In this document: positions 22,115-32,748 of the stretch, piece after piece
Layout of the letters: the number at the start of each line of letters is the position of its first letter
Position numbering within the stretch: the stretch's first letter is position 1
From: Melieria omissa
Taxonomy: Eukaryota; Arthropoda; Insecta; Diptera; Ulidiidae
DNA length: 64,000 nucleotides
Assembly: GCA_963971225.1 (NCBI GenBank)
Contig: OZ020270.1
Location: 76,896,432 to 76,960,431 of the forward strand
Direction of reading: 5' to 3'
The notes under the pieces: generated by a model
Databases searched by the model: none
What the model was told of the DNA's origin: nothing
What the model saw: the letters and a program-made list of their open reading frames with translations, nothing else
Made by a program: the position numbers and the translations under genes

Positions 22115-23487
22115 TTAGTTTAACGACTCGTCCTCAGCCCTGCGCTTGTTGGCTGGGCCTCGATTGTCAGTATTCCTCGCTTCAGGCGATTGCGATCGAG
22201 AACGGGAACGCCTCTTCCGTTGGCGGCAGTCTCGTGCTATGTGACCCTGCTTGCCACATGTCCAGCAAACCACTTTAGAGGAGACCACCCGTGGCCTGCC
22301 CGGTGTCTCAGAGCTTATGGCCTGGATCGGAATGTCGTTGTCCGACTGACGTTGTCCAATCCATGTCGCCTCATATGTCATCGCACTGGTCACCGTCTCC
22401 TTAAATGTCGGCTTGCCCATTATCAACGCACTGCGACGTGTCTCCGGATCATGAAGACGCTCAGTGAACGACTCAATCTTCATCCTCTCGAGATCATCAG
22501 CGCCGAATTTTGGATAGCACAACTGCACGAGCCGTTCAATGCCTTCTGCATATGTCTGCAGCGCCTCGCTGGCTCTTTGCCTGCGGTTCTTCAGCTCACA
22601 GTAGTACAGCATATGGTTGTGCTCGTCGCTGTACTTCGCTGCCAACGCTCTCATGACGGCCTCATAATAACTTCTCGAACATTCCGGAACTGATTTCATT
22701 ACCTCAGCCGCAGGACCCGTCAGCGCCAGTGCCAGTCTCCGACCCTTCCTGATATCGGTCCACTGATTTTCCAAGGCAGCCAAGTCGAATTGCAGTTTCA
22801 ATGTGTCGAACGGCGTAGCACCATCATAAGTAGGCACTTCTGTTCGGGTGGCAAAACTTTCCGGAACCGGCGGCAAACGTTCTCATGGCTGTGCATCCCT
22901 AAGCCGCTCGTCGATTTTTCTGTTCTCCGAATCCTCCAAATCGTCAACTCGTCTGTTCAGGGAATCATCCAGGTCGTCGACTCGTTTGTCCAAGTGTTCC
23001 ACTTGAGCTCCCAGGTGCAGGAGATTTCTTCCACTTTCTGCTCCAAGCGCGCAGAATTTTCCTGAAGCTTGGTGGACAACTCGCAATTCGCACTTTTGAG
23101 TTTCGCTGACATTTCTTGATTCGACGTTTCCATTCGCGCCGAAATTTCCTGATTAGTAATTTCCAATTTCGCTGCAATTTCTCAGTTGGAAGTCTCAAAC
23201 ATGCCTTTAAGTGCAACCATTAACTGGCTCATGTCCAATGCTTGTAGTAGCGCAGCCGCTGCAGTCGTACTTTGCAGTGACGCAGCACCAGCAGGCGATT
23301 CCTCCACCTTGGCCGACGCCTCTAGCTCTTGCATTCCGCAATCGTGTGCAGCCCAATCGATGCCTCGTGATTCACACGCCTCTCGCAAGCGCAGTTGCAA
23401 CTCCACCTTTCCGCCAGCAGTCGGAAAATTCCAGGCAGCCAGCTCCTTCTTCAGCTGGTCCACCTTCAGCAGCTCGAGTTTAACCAT
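22115..23487 (-). pseudogene. Copy A Gag with SAP-like N-terminus and zinc knuckle
   Basis: The start at 23487 opens a SAP-like helix-extended-helix motif (VDQLKKELAAWNFPTAGGK). A coiled-coil segment in shifted frames (23216-22883) follows, then the Gag core (22876-22115) ending in the CCHC knuckle CWTCGKQGHIARDC and an Arg/Ser-rich tail. Frameshifts lie at about 23190 and 22880. The homologous Gag in copy B is open throughout. Confidence 0.85.
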
Positions 23488-23560
23488 GTCTGCGTTCTTA
23501 TAATTTTATTTATTCTTTTTGTTTATCTTCAGTAACACAATCCCAACTTCTGACACTAAA

Positions 23561-23962
23561 TGTTACGAAAATTCCAAGGTTCGTTTTGATTGTGTTGGAA
23601 AATAAAACAACTTCAATTATTCAGCGCAAACGTAGTCAAAACTAACTATCACTTTATTTTCAAATTTACACTTCGCTTGTATCTACACTTGTTACCACCT
23701 TGCTTGCTCAACACAGACTCGACCCATTGCGCTGCACACTGCTGCTTTTATATCAGTTTTCTTATCGCGCCGAAGTTTCTTGCAACTTCTAATTGGAAAG
23801 CGCTCGACCATTCTCGCACAGCCCATTTCTTCGAGAACCATCCTTGCCATATCGGACTATACGAAGCGAATTATTTGCCAAATTTGCCGTACTTCACAGT
23901 GCATGCCTAAAAGTATGCTAGGAAAAGCGTTCATGCACAGCACAGAGTGCCTCTTCGTTTCA
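23561..23962 (-). repeat. Copy A 5' LTR (type 2)
   Basis: 402 bp, TGTTACGAAAATTCCAAGG ... CTCTTCGTTTCA in plus orientation. It is closely similar to the solo LTR at 40269-40673 and to copy C's LTR at 47139-47557, but not to its own partner LTR at 19640. The adjacent primer-binding site on the sense strand reads TTTAGTGTCAGAAGTTGGGA. Confidence 0.88.
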
Positions 23963-23966
23963 ATAT

Positions 23967-24637
23967 GTTGGAAAGACAGTGTTACATACGCATTTCAAAA
24001 ACGGGTGAAATATGAGATATTACTCTCATTTTCCTTCCCTATCCCCCATGGGTATAGTCCTTTCCACCCTCACATCCATCCATCCAAGACGTACTAAAAT
24101 ACTTTCCAAACGCTTTTTGTTTTCTTTTTTGCTTAGCTTGTGTGTCCCACAGTATTTCTAATGGTATTTATGAGGTTATGTGCCGTGGGTGAGCACCATG
24201 ATACAATAAAATACAGGTAGTTTCATAAAGACAGATAAGAAGAAAATTGACAAATGAGAAATAAATTTGTTCTACTACTCTTTTCATTTTCGCCATAGGG
24301 CTGTAAATTTGTGGCTATCAGTTTATGTAGTAACGTATCATAAAAATGGTTTAAGAATTAATGTGTTTTCTAAATGTTTGCGCGGTGACCGACAGAAAAA
24401 AGAAGGCAGGTTTTTGGGTTGAAGCGTGGTGGTGTCTTTTATTAAGTAAGAAATAGCAGGTAGTCGAAGTTGTAGAGTGATCCACAAAACTGGCATTCTG
24501 GATACACCAGTCTCGGGCGGCAGTCGATTCACGACTCCGTCCTTTAATAAAGTGATTGAGGAAAAGAATAGATCTTTAACCTTCAATTAACAACTTATCT
24601 TGCGGGTGCACGATTTGCGTGGTTCTAATAGACTAAA
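23967..24637. other. Non-coding stretch
   Basis: No coding signature, array or inverted-repeat element is recognised between copy A and the minisatellite. Confidence 0.5.
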
Positions 24638-24976
24638 TGTGCGAGTCGTGGCGGTGCTCTTGCTGCTCGGCGCAGGCGAGTTGTGCTAGTGCAGGCGAGT
24701 CGTGGCGGTGCTCTTGCTGCTTGGCGCAGGCGAGTTGTGGTGCTAGGTGCAGGCGAGTCGTGGCGGTGCTCTTGCTGCTCGGCGCAGGCGAGTTGTTGTG
24801 CTAGTGCAGGCGAGTCGTGGCGGTGCTCTTGCTGCTTGGCGCAGGCGAGTTGTGGTGCTAGGTGCAGGCGAGTCATGGTGCTAGGTGCGGGCGAGTCGTG
24901 GCGGTGCTCTTGCTGCTCGGCGCAGGCGAGTTGTGGTGCTAGATGCAGGCGAGTCGTGGTGCTAGGTGCAGGCGAG
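24638..24976. repeat. GC-rich minisatellite
   Basis: Alternating units built from GCAGGCGAGTCGTGGCGGTG + CTCTTGCTGCT(C/T)GGC and GCAGGCGAGTTGTGGTGCTA + GGT repeat for about 340 bp. It stands out sharply from its AT-rich surroundings. Both strands are open in one frame (Pro/Ala/His-rich on the minus strand), which follows from the repeat and is not evidence of a gene. Confidence 0.85.
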
Positions 24977-25094
24977 CATACATTACCGTTGCGCGAAAGC
25001 ACCTGCAGTTGGTACTTCGTCTGCTACGTGAATCGCTTCTCTCCTGAAAAGTGGGTTTAATTAGTAAAAAGAATACAAATGAAAATAATTTGCA

Positions 25095-25352
25095 TTACCG
25101 TTGCACGCCAGCACCTATGACAGGTACTGCATTTTGATTGAGGCGGTATATTTTATTTGTAACGCCCACGTCCCTCGGCAAAAAGTGCATCGAGCATACT
25201 AACGACGACTTTGATATGTCTTCCTCCCGTACTTCGCATGCAGCAAGCCACTTTTCCCGCATGAATCTGTTGCTTGGGAAAGCAAAGAACCGCACACTAC
25301 CGCCATTGCAGTTATATTTGGTGTTATTGCACTTTTTGATTGCACAGCTCAT
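25095..25352 (-). CDS. THAP zinc-finger exon
   Basis: The 85-residue frame starts MSCAIKKC and has the C2-C-H pattern of a THAP domain: Cys4 and Cys9, a conserved Trp (EKWLAAC), Cys-x2-His in CSMHF, and the AVP box (QNAVPVI). THAP domains bind DNA and occur in P-element transposases and in host transcription factors. The stretch GCAACGGTAATGC at the end could be a splice donor, since the frame stops just after it. No further exon is identified. Its start lies 36 bp from a foldback element. Host gene or P-like remnant cannot be told apart here. Confidence 0.7.
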   Translation of the reverse strand: MSCAIKKCNNTKYNCNGGSVRFFAFPSNRFMREKWLAACEVREEDISKSSLVCSMHFLPRDVGVTNKIYRLNQNAVPVIGAGVQR

Positions 25353-25387
25353 ATTAATATCGTTTTACGTTCACTCACTTTTACTTT

Positions 25388-27335
25388 CACTGTGCGACAA
25401 TTTTGGAGTCATGGAATCTAACCCGGAACCGACCAAGACTAATCGATAGTACTCTTATAGAGTACCAAAACCCTAGCTGGGTTTTGCAAAGTTAGTTGCC
25501 GTTTACAAGTTACAGCCGTGTAAAGTTTGTGTGTGTTAGTATTTTTTCAACCAGGTTTTTCTTTATAAGTCTTAAGATATTCAAAATATTGAATTGCTGT
25601 CTTCAGCAAACTTGCTGCTAATTCTTAGATGAACAAATTCTCTGAAGACTGTGTAACAAAATTATTACACCTTATCGAAATTTTGGGGGTCAATGTTAAA
25701 GAAATCGACTTTTTTTGATTGTAATAGAAAAAAAACGTGTTTTTTATTCTATTAATATTAATGCAAAATCGCATTTGTGTTGCCAAAAATAAAAAAAGTA
25801 TAGCTTAACCCTCTAACTTCACAAAGAGATGTTTTTTTTTGCAAAATAAAGTGACAAAATGTTCAAGTCTAAATTTGAAATTTTATTGTACACATATTTT
25901 AGTCTGTTCGTTTTCTCCTAAAAATCCTCCGGGTACGTTCGCTGACAACACCAACTAATTTCGATGTACGGGCCAGAAACGAACATTATCTGTACGCTGA
26001 GACATCGTTTCAACGTGGAATGCATGGGCGCCAGTGTTCAAGAGGGTTGCCCGGGGAATACCCGGAGTGACGGCAGCAAGCTGCTCATCTTAACTGAGCA
26101 ATTACCGAAAAAGTATCGGTAAAATAACACCACACATGCCATAATTCGACGATGTTCTAAGGAGTCAATAGAGCTGGATACCCTACTGTCCCCTATAAGC
26201 TTGATCACTCGGTTTTGCACCCGGTCCAGGAGCTCCAAATGGGTTTTTGAAGCCCCCGCCCATAGGTGTGAATTAAACTCCATTTTAGGTCGGATATAGG
26301 TAGTGTAAATAATGCGGAGATCAGACGGAGTGAAATATTTTTTGCACCGCTTTAGGAAGCCGAGGCACTTGGCTGCTTCTTTCGACACGCCAAAAATATG
26401 ATCTTTCCAACGAAGTTCGTTCTTAATGGACATTCCCAGAACATCAAGAGCTGCCGATTCCGCAATACTCACACCACCCATAACCAGGGATGTTGGGAGA
26501 CTCGTTTGTGGGATAACAGGCAACATTGGGTCTTGCGAGGATTAAAATTTATCTGTTCGCTTGACCCCATTTGGAGATTGTTTGCTATTGAGTGTGTCAT
26601 TCATACTGCGCCGTTCTCTCTCAATTTTTTCATACGCTGTACTGAACTCTTATAGATTTCAGAACGATATTTGCCCAAAAATGCATTAATAACTTTTTTA
26701 TCGATTGCCATGCTTTCAATTCATCACCAACTAACACCAGATCAAATGTCTCTGTTTTCATTCATTTCCGTATATCTGTACCATTAACAACTCCAGGTAT
26801 AAAAGACACTTATCACAAAGCTTTTCAAACAGACTGAAATATGTGTACAATAAAATTTCAAATTTAGACTTGAACATTTTTTCACTTTAGTTTGCAAAAA
26901 AACATCTCTTTGTGAAGTTAGAGGGTTAAGCATATTTTTTTTTATTTTTGGCAACACAAATGCGATTTTGCATTAATATTAATAGAATAAAAAACACGTT
27001 TTTTTTCTATTACAATAAAAAAAAGTCGATTTCTTTAACATTGACCCCCAAAATTTCGATAAGGTGTAATTATTTTGTTACACAGTCTTCAGAGAATTTG
27101 TTCATCTAAGAATAAGCAGCAAGTTTGCTGAAGACAGCAATTCAATATTTTGAATATCTTAAGACTTATAAAGAAAAACCTGGTTGAAAAAATACTAACA
27201 CACACAAACTTTACACGGCTGTAACTTGTAAACGGCAACTAACTTTGCAAAACCCAGCTAGAGTTTTGGTACTCTATAAGAGTACTATCGATTAGTCTTG
27301 GTCGGTTCCGGGTTAGAAAAAGCTGTCGCACAGTG
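25388..27335. mobile_element. Foldback-type element with about 510-bp inverted arms
   Basis: The arm 25388-25911 is inverted at 26828-27335, beginning CACTGTGCGACA at each end and sharing long blocks such as CGGAACCGACCAAGACTAAT. The 0.9-kb centre contains a non-LTR fragment. No clean target duplication was found (ttt on both sides is the only match). The superfamily is unresolved. Confidence 0.82.
26038..26526 (-). pseudogene. Non-LTR reverse transcriptase fragment (thumb region)
   Basis: The frame encodes LDVLGMSIKNELRWKDHI ... RCKKYFTPSDLRIIYTTYIR ... LLDRVQNRVIKLIGD, which is the thumb and connection region of Jockey/CR1-type reverse transcriptases. A little more upstream sequence is readable in another frame to about 26560. 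Palm motifs are absent. It lies between the arms of the foldback element. Confidence 0.8.
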
Positions 27336-28210
27336 TTTTCGACATTAAATTTGGCAGACGTTCGTTGCGTAAAAACAGACAGCTTTAAATTGTCTTAAAT
27401 CATTCAGTTGGCCTAGAGCTTTGAGGAAGCACTTCAGAAATGAACTCATTGTACACCACTAGTTTGACCATACTTTCAATATTATAGTGCCCATATAATG
27501 TACGTTTGCAATGTCCATAATTTGCATGACAAACCACAACGTAAGTTTGTAGTTTAGTCTTTTACAAATCACAACATTTTAATAACTTAATACCGAAATT
27601 CATGAAATTTACCGCATCAGTGGTAATGTTCAATTTGCAGAACAAAATTACAGCAGTTATCCATTATTTGATCGCATCAACTGTTAAAATTAACTACAAC
27701 TACTACCAACTACTATTTCTGAATAAATTTCCTACCATTCATACTTTTTTCTGCATCATTAAAATTTTCTTCTTATTTGTCAAAAAGGCAACTGACTTTT
27801 AAATTTGATCGAATGAAATTACCTGAATATTATTGTACCATGGGGGAGCACGATAATGGGACTTTGTTAGCAGCAGTATTAAATTGAACATTTGTTGCAA
27901 ATCTGTAATAGTGAAGTGTGCATTCGAATTGTGAAATTATTATGAGAAAATCGTGAATTTTTGGGAATAAAATAAAAAGAAAAACGATATAGCATTAAGG
28001 CTGGGTAATTCTTGTTTTAAGTAGTTTGGAACGGTGTATTAAACAAATTTATGTTTTTTAAGGATGATGCAAAAAACTGTACAATTCACTTCAATTTTAT
28101 TTGTTCTGAAATAAAAATATAATTGAATTAAAAAAATAAAATTTTAAGAGTTTGTTTTAAACATAAAAAGCGTTTGATTGCTTGAAGCGTGCTAATTGCT
28201 TGACCACCCA
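27336..28210. other. Non-coding stretch
   Basis: AT-rich sequence between two inverted-repeat elements. Nothing is recognised. Confidence 0.5.
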
Positions 28211-29250
28211 CTGTACACTAAGATGGGTCGCACTCCATACAAAATAAAAATCACGTTTCAGTCACCACCTAAAAATAAAATTCAGAGTGTTTAATGACTA
28301 TTTGGAAAATATTGCGATTCTGAGGTAAGCCAATTGTGAGCGGTTTTGCTTCAAAAATACCTCTAATTATCATGTTTTTTGGGTGTAACTTTTTTGTTGT
28401 TGGACATTTTCGAATAATTTTTTTTGGTTAGATAAACCTTCAGGAGTTCTTGGATTGCACATATTTTGTAAAAATTTTTTTTGTTAATTTATTGAGTTCT
28501 GGAAGTTTTAATACCGTTTTTTAGTGCTTTTTCGTAAAGACTTCAAGAAATATTATTATAACTCCGCCAATTTTTCTCGTATGTCAACACATAATATGTC
28601 GTTTTGAAGGGTTTCCATACAGCTACTAAGCTCATTATTGTTCTTTGTAACCTTACTTTATATTATATTTTTTTTTTTAATTTTTGTGTTTAGTAATTCA
28701 AATATTTTTTAAAGTTACCATTTAAAACTATATTTATCGCCAAAATTTTTGCAAATTTTTACACTTATTAAAAAGCGCTAATCATTACCTTTCAAATGAT
28801 ATCAAAATTATGCATATCCGAAAGTTAGTTAGCCTCTATATTTGTATTTCTGTGAGACTCCACTACAAAATGAGTTCACTCCATTTAAAAATGTTCAAAG
28901 TTGATCCCACCACCATTGATTTTGATAACACTTAATACGGTGATCGAACTCTACATAGAGCTCTAATGACCAAATTTCAGTTATTTTTCACTACTTTTAT
29001 CCCCTTTAATATCAGCAAATATTAGTTTGCATCATTGGATGCACATAATTGGATACACATTATTCTTTTGTAACGGTTTTTTTTATTTGACTGAAGAATA
29101 TTTGATACGACAAAGCTTACTACGATTACAAACACAAAAATACAACAACAAGTGCTACATTCCGACATTGTTATTGAATATTGATCAGCTGTGTTGTTCT
29201 GCTACACTTTCAGTGCAACTTTGTAAAAGTAGTATGCAAAGAAATAATAT

Positions 29251-29673
29251 TGTTACGAATACTAAGTCTAGTGGGCTGTTGCGTATCTCTGGATTGTGTA
29301 ATTTGAAAATAAAACACAGTTTCTTAAACGCAGACAATAAAATAAACCAACAGTCACTTTATTATTCACAGTTTACACTTTACTGTTCGTACACCTAAGT
29401 ATTTGCTTAATCACTTCGTGTGGCAACTTCACTTGTCAAAACCAGACTGACTCGCTGCACCGCATCTGGCCACCTTTTATACTCTGTCCGGCCGTCGCGC
29501 AGATCGTTCTCGCACGTTGCCAGATTGGACTAGAAGTTTCCCTGATGACCGCGACCATCGTTGCCAGGTTGGACTAAAAGTTACTATCGCGGCCGTCGTT
29601 GCCAGATTGGGTTATGGCACGGCACGTAGCGGCAGGGTTGCTTTGCACCGCGACAGACTGGCTCATCGTTACA
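29251..29673 (-). repeat. Copy B 3' LTR
   Basis: 423 bp, TGTTACGAATACTAAGTC ... GGCTCATCGTTACA in plus orientation. I saw no difference from the 5' LTR at 32749. Confidence 0.93.
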
Positions 29674-29684
29674 CTGCCCACCAC

Positions 29685-32669
29685 TTAGACTTGTTCGTCC
29701 CGAACAAGTGCCGAGGCTCCGCTGTGATGAGGCGCCAGGCGCTCCAAATGGACTACCTTCAGCTTAGCGCCTCTATTGTTGCAACGTTGAATCCGGTATA
29801 CCACGTCGTTAATCCTAGTCACGACTTCGTAAGGTCCTTTCCATGACGCTTGAAGTTTTGGAGACAAACCTTTCCTCCGCTGCGGGTTGTAGAGCATTAC
29901 CAAATCGCCTTCTTGGAACCCTGCTGAGTTGGCCCGTAGATCGTATCTGGCTTTCGCCTTATCGCTGACCAGTTTGGTGCGGCCCCTTATAAATTGGTGA
30001 ATTTCCTCCAGTTCCGCCCGCTTATTGGCCACGTATTCCGTCTTAGCGCCTCCCGTCGTGCTGACTACCCCGAACTTCAAGTCAGCGGGTAACCGCAACT
30101 CTGTGCCGAACACTGCTCGGGCTGGAGTGAGTGATGTCGTGTCGTGCGGGGCTGACCTATACGCCATCAGGAACAGGGGGATATGCGTGTCCCAATCCTT
30201 TTGATTCCTGCCTACCACTTTCCGCAGGTATTCCTCCAGCGTCCGGTTAAAGCGTTCCACCATGCCGTCGGACTGTGGGTGCAAAGGAGTGGTACGCGTT
30301 TTCTTTATCCCCAGCAGCCCACACACTTCCTTGAATACCGCAGACTCGAAATTCCGGCCTTGATCCGAGTGCAACTCCAACGGAACTCCGAACCGGGCTA
30401 CCCAGTTGTTTACCAGCTTTTCCGAGATCGTGGTGGCCTCCTGGTTAGGAATAGGGTACACTTCGGGCCATTTGCTGAAGTAATCCATTACGACCAGCAC
30501 ATATTTGTTGCCTTGAGTGCTAGTTGGGAATGGGCCGGCGACGTCCATAGCAATCCGCTCGAAGGGCGCTCCCACGTTGTACTGCTGCATGCGGCCTCGA
30601 GATTTTCTTGTCGGCCCTTTCGCGGCTGAACATCGGTCGCAGCTCTTAATCCACTCGGCTACAGACTCCTGACATCCTACCCAGTAGAATCGTCTTTTTA
30701 TTTTGGCGACGGTTTTGGTGATGCCTAGGTGCCCTCCACTGGAGTCGTTATGGTATGCCTCGATGACCTCGTTGATTCTGCTTTTCGGCACTACCATTAG
30801 GGGGTTGCTGGTACGACCATCCGCGCTCTCCCATTCGCGGTACAGGCAGCCTTCCTTCAGCCGCAGACTTTTCCACTGTGCCCAGTAAGCCTTAGCGATC
30901 GGGCTTTCACCAGCCATCTCCTGCCAGTCTGGACGTGCGCCTTGCTCCTTGCCTTCAACGATTTTGGCAAGATCCGCATCCTCACGCTGGTCGTTTCGTA
31001 GCCTTTCCGCAGACCACTCTTCCTCTGGCATAACGCTTATCGACCGAACATCCACAATTTGTCCTTCGCTTTCGGCTCGCGAGTTATGCCTGCACTCGGT
31101 TTTGCACGAATGGTGTGGCAGAGCGGCAGCCCTTCTTGGCGACATCTGTTGTCCGGAACGCTTTTCTCGCAGATGGCAGTCTCGTGATATGTGGCCTTGC
31201 TTGCCACATCGCCAGCAACTAACTCTAGATGACACTGCCCGCAGCCCCGCTGGTGCCTCCGAGCTCACGGTCTGGTTTTGGGTGACACGTCCAGATTGGG
31301 CTCGACGCTTTTCCGCAGATGAATGTCGAAGACTTCCTCCCCAGGCTGCCTCATACGTCATCGCGCTGGCCACCGTCTCCTTAAATGTCGGCTTGCCCAT
31401 CATCAACGCACTCCGACGTGTCTCTGGGTCATGAAGACCTTCAATAAATGACTCAATCTTCATCCTCTCGAGGTTATCAGCGCCGAATTTCGGGTAGCAC
31501 AACTGTACGAGCCGCTCAATGTCCGCTGCATATGTCTGCAGCGCCTCGTTGGCCCTTTGTCTACGGCTCTTCAGCTCGAAATAATACAGCATTTTGTTGT
31601 GCTCGTCGCTGTATCTGGCTGCCAGCGCCCTTATGACGGTGTCGTAATCACCTCTTAAACATTCTGGAACTGATTTGATTACCTCAGCCGCAGGACCTTT
31701 CAGAGCCAGTATCAGTCTCCGACCTTTCCTAACATCGGTCCACTGACTCTCCAAAGCAGCCATCTCGAATTGTAGTTTGAATGTGTCAAACGACGTAGTA
31801 CCATCATAGGTAGGCGCTTCTATGGCGAAACTTTCCTCAACTGACCGCACCCTTGCTCGCAGCTGTACCTCTCGAAGCCGTTCGTCTATCTTTCTGTGCA
31901 TCGAGTCTTCCAGACTATCAACTCGTTTGCTCAAGGACTCATCCAGGTTGTCAACTCGTATATTCAGGGATTCACCCATTTCGTCAACTCGTTTGTCCCA
32001 ATCGTCTATTCGCGTCTCGAGATGCTCAACTTTCACATTCAGGCTATTGGAAATTTCCTCCACCTTCTGCTCCATGCGCGCAGAATTTTCCGCCATTTCT
32101 CGATTTGCAGTCTCGACTCTTGCCGAAATTTCGAGATTCGTAGTTTCCAGCTTCGCTGACATTTCTCGATTTGCTGTCTCGACTTTTGCCGAAATTTCGA
32201 GATTCGTAGTTTCCAGCTTCGCTGACATTTCTCGATTTGCTGTCTCGACTTTTGCCGAAATTTCGAGATTCGTAGTTTCCAGCTTCGCTGACATTTCTCG
32301 ATTTGCTGTCTCGACTTTTGCCGAAATTTCGAGATTCGTAGTTTCCAGCTTCGCTGCCATTTCACGGTTGGAAGTCTCGAACATGCCTTTAAGTGCAACC
32401 ATTAGCTGGCTCATGTCCATTGCTTGTGGCGGCGCAGCCGCTGCAGTCGTACTTTGCATCGACGCCGCACCTGCAGGCGATTCCTCCATTTTGGCCGACG
32501 CCTCTTGTTCTTGCGCTCCGAACTCGTGCACAGTCCAATCGACGCCTCGTTCCTCACATGCTTCTCGCAAGCGCAACTGCAACTCCACCTTTCCGCCAGC
32601 AGTCGGCAAATTCCAGGCAGCCAGCTCCTTCTTCAGCTGGTCCACCTTCAGCAGCTCGAATTTCACCAT
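29685..32669 (-). CDS. Gag-integrase fusion polyprotein, 994 codons, no protease/RT/RNase H
   Basis: The start at 32669 gives a SAP-like motif (residues 5-42), then a coiled coil with four tandem 22-residue repeats (NREMSAKLETTNLEISAKVE, about residues 99-190), a Gag core (about 270-470), and the CCHC knuckle CWRCGKQGHISRDC (about 484-498). At about residue 513 the chain joins what in copy A is the end of RNase H (ALPHHSCKTE). Integrase follows: HHCC zinc region, MDVAGPF, HSDQGRNFES and DGMVERFNRTLEE (35 residues between Asp and Glu), then a GDLVMLYNP C-terminal domain ending RDEQV. No stop or frameshift interrupts it. It could supply Gag and integrase but not reverse transcription. Confidence 0.92.
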   Translation of the reverse strand: MVKFELLKVDQLKKELAAWNLPTAGGKVELQLRLREACEERGVDWTVHEFGAQEQEASAKMEESPAGAASMQSTTAAAAPPQAMDMSQLMVALKGMFETSNREMAAKLETTNLEISAKVETANREMSAKLETTNLEISAKVETANREMSAKLETTNLEISAKVETANREMSAKLETTNLEISARVETANREMAENSARMEQKVEEISNSLNVKVEHLETRIDDWDKRVDEMGESLNIRVDNLDESLSKRVDSLEDSMHRKIDERLREVQLRARVRSVEESFAIEAPTYDGTTSFDTFKLQFEMAALESQWTDVRKGRRLILALKGPAAEVIKSVPECLRGDYDTVIRALAARYSDEHNKMLYYFELKSRRQRANEALQTYAADIERLVQLCYPKFGADNLERMKIESFIEGLHDPETRRSALMMGKPTFKETVASAMTYEAAWGGSLRHSSAEKRRAQSGRVTQNQTVSSEAPAGLRAVSSRVSCWRCGKQGHISRDCHLREKRSGQQMSPRRAAALPHHSCKTECRHNSRAESEGQIVDVRSISVMPEEEWSAERLRNDQREDADLAKIVEGKEQGARPDWQEMAGESPIAKAYWAQWKSLRLKEGCLYREWESADGRTSNPLMVVPKSRINEVIEAYHNDSSGGHLGITKTVAKIKRRFYWVGCQESVAEWIKSCDRCSAAKGPTRKSRGRMQQYNVGAPFERIAMDVAGPFPTSTQGNKYVLVVMDYFSKWPEVYPIPNQEATTISEKLVNNWVARFGVPLELHSDQGRNFESAVFKEVCGLLGIKKTRTTPLHPQSDGMVERFNRTLEEYLRKVVGRNQKDWDTHIPLFLMAYRSAPHDTTSLTPARAVFGTELRLPADLKFGVVSTTGGAKTEYVANKRAELEEIHQFIRGRTKLVSDKAKARYDLRANSAGFQEGDLVMLYNPQRRKGLSPKLQASWKGPYEVVTRINDVVYRIQRCNNRGAKLKVVHLERLAPHHSGASALVRDEQV
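32101..32360 (-). repeat. 66-bp tandem repeat within the Gag coiled coil
   Basis: Four nearly identical 66-bp units keep the frame and encode a 22-residue heptad-like repeat. Copies A and C have fewer and less regular units at the same place, so the array expanded in the copy B lineage. Confidence 0.9.
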
Positions 32670-32748
32670 GTCCGTGCTTTTATAATTTTATTTCTTAGTT
32701 TTTTTTTTTTTATCTTCAATTTTCCACAATCCCACTTCTGACACCAAA

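Larger units (their letters stand above)
19640..23962 (-). mobile_element. Ty3/gypsy element, copy A, with two unlike LTRs and RT deleted
   Basis: atat flanks both ends (19636-19639 and 23963-23966). On the sense (minus) strand the 5' LTR is at 23561-23962 and the 3' LTR at 19640-20065. The two LTRs are not alleles of each other: the 5' LTR matches the LTR type of copy C and the solo LTR at 40269, while the 3' LTR matches copy B. Inside, the order is Gag, protease, RNase H tail, integrase. The reverse transcriptase is missing, and there are many frameshifts. Confidence 0.85.

Noticed and set aside
24625..25060. Long ORFs on both strands over the minisatellite
   Set aside because: Open only because the repeat units lack stops; no conserved motif.
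25388..27335. Foldback as a P element carrying the THAP exon
   Set aside because: The THAP exon lies outside the inverted arms, the ends do not start like P elements, and no 8-bp duplication was found. The idea is kept only as a question in the findings.
31822..32685. 287-codon plus-strand ORF
   Set aside because: Exactly antisense to the Gag coiled coil. It is Ser/Arg-rich because of the repeat on the other strand.
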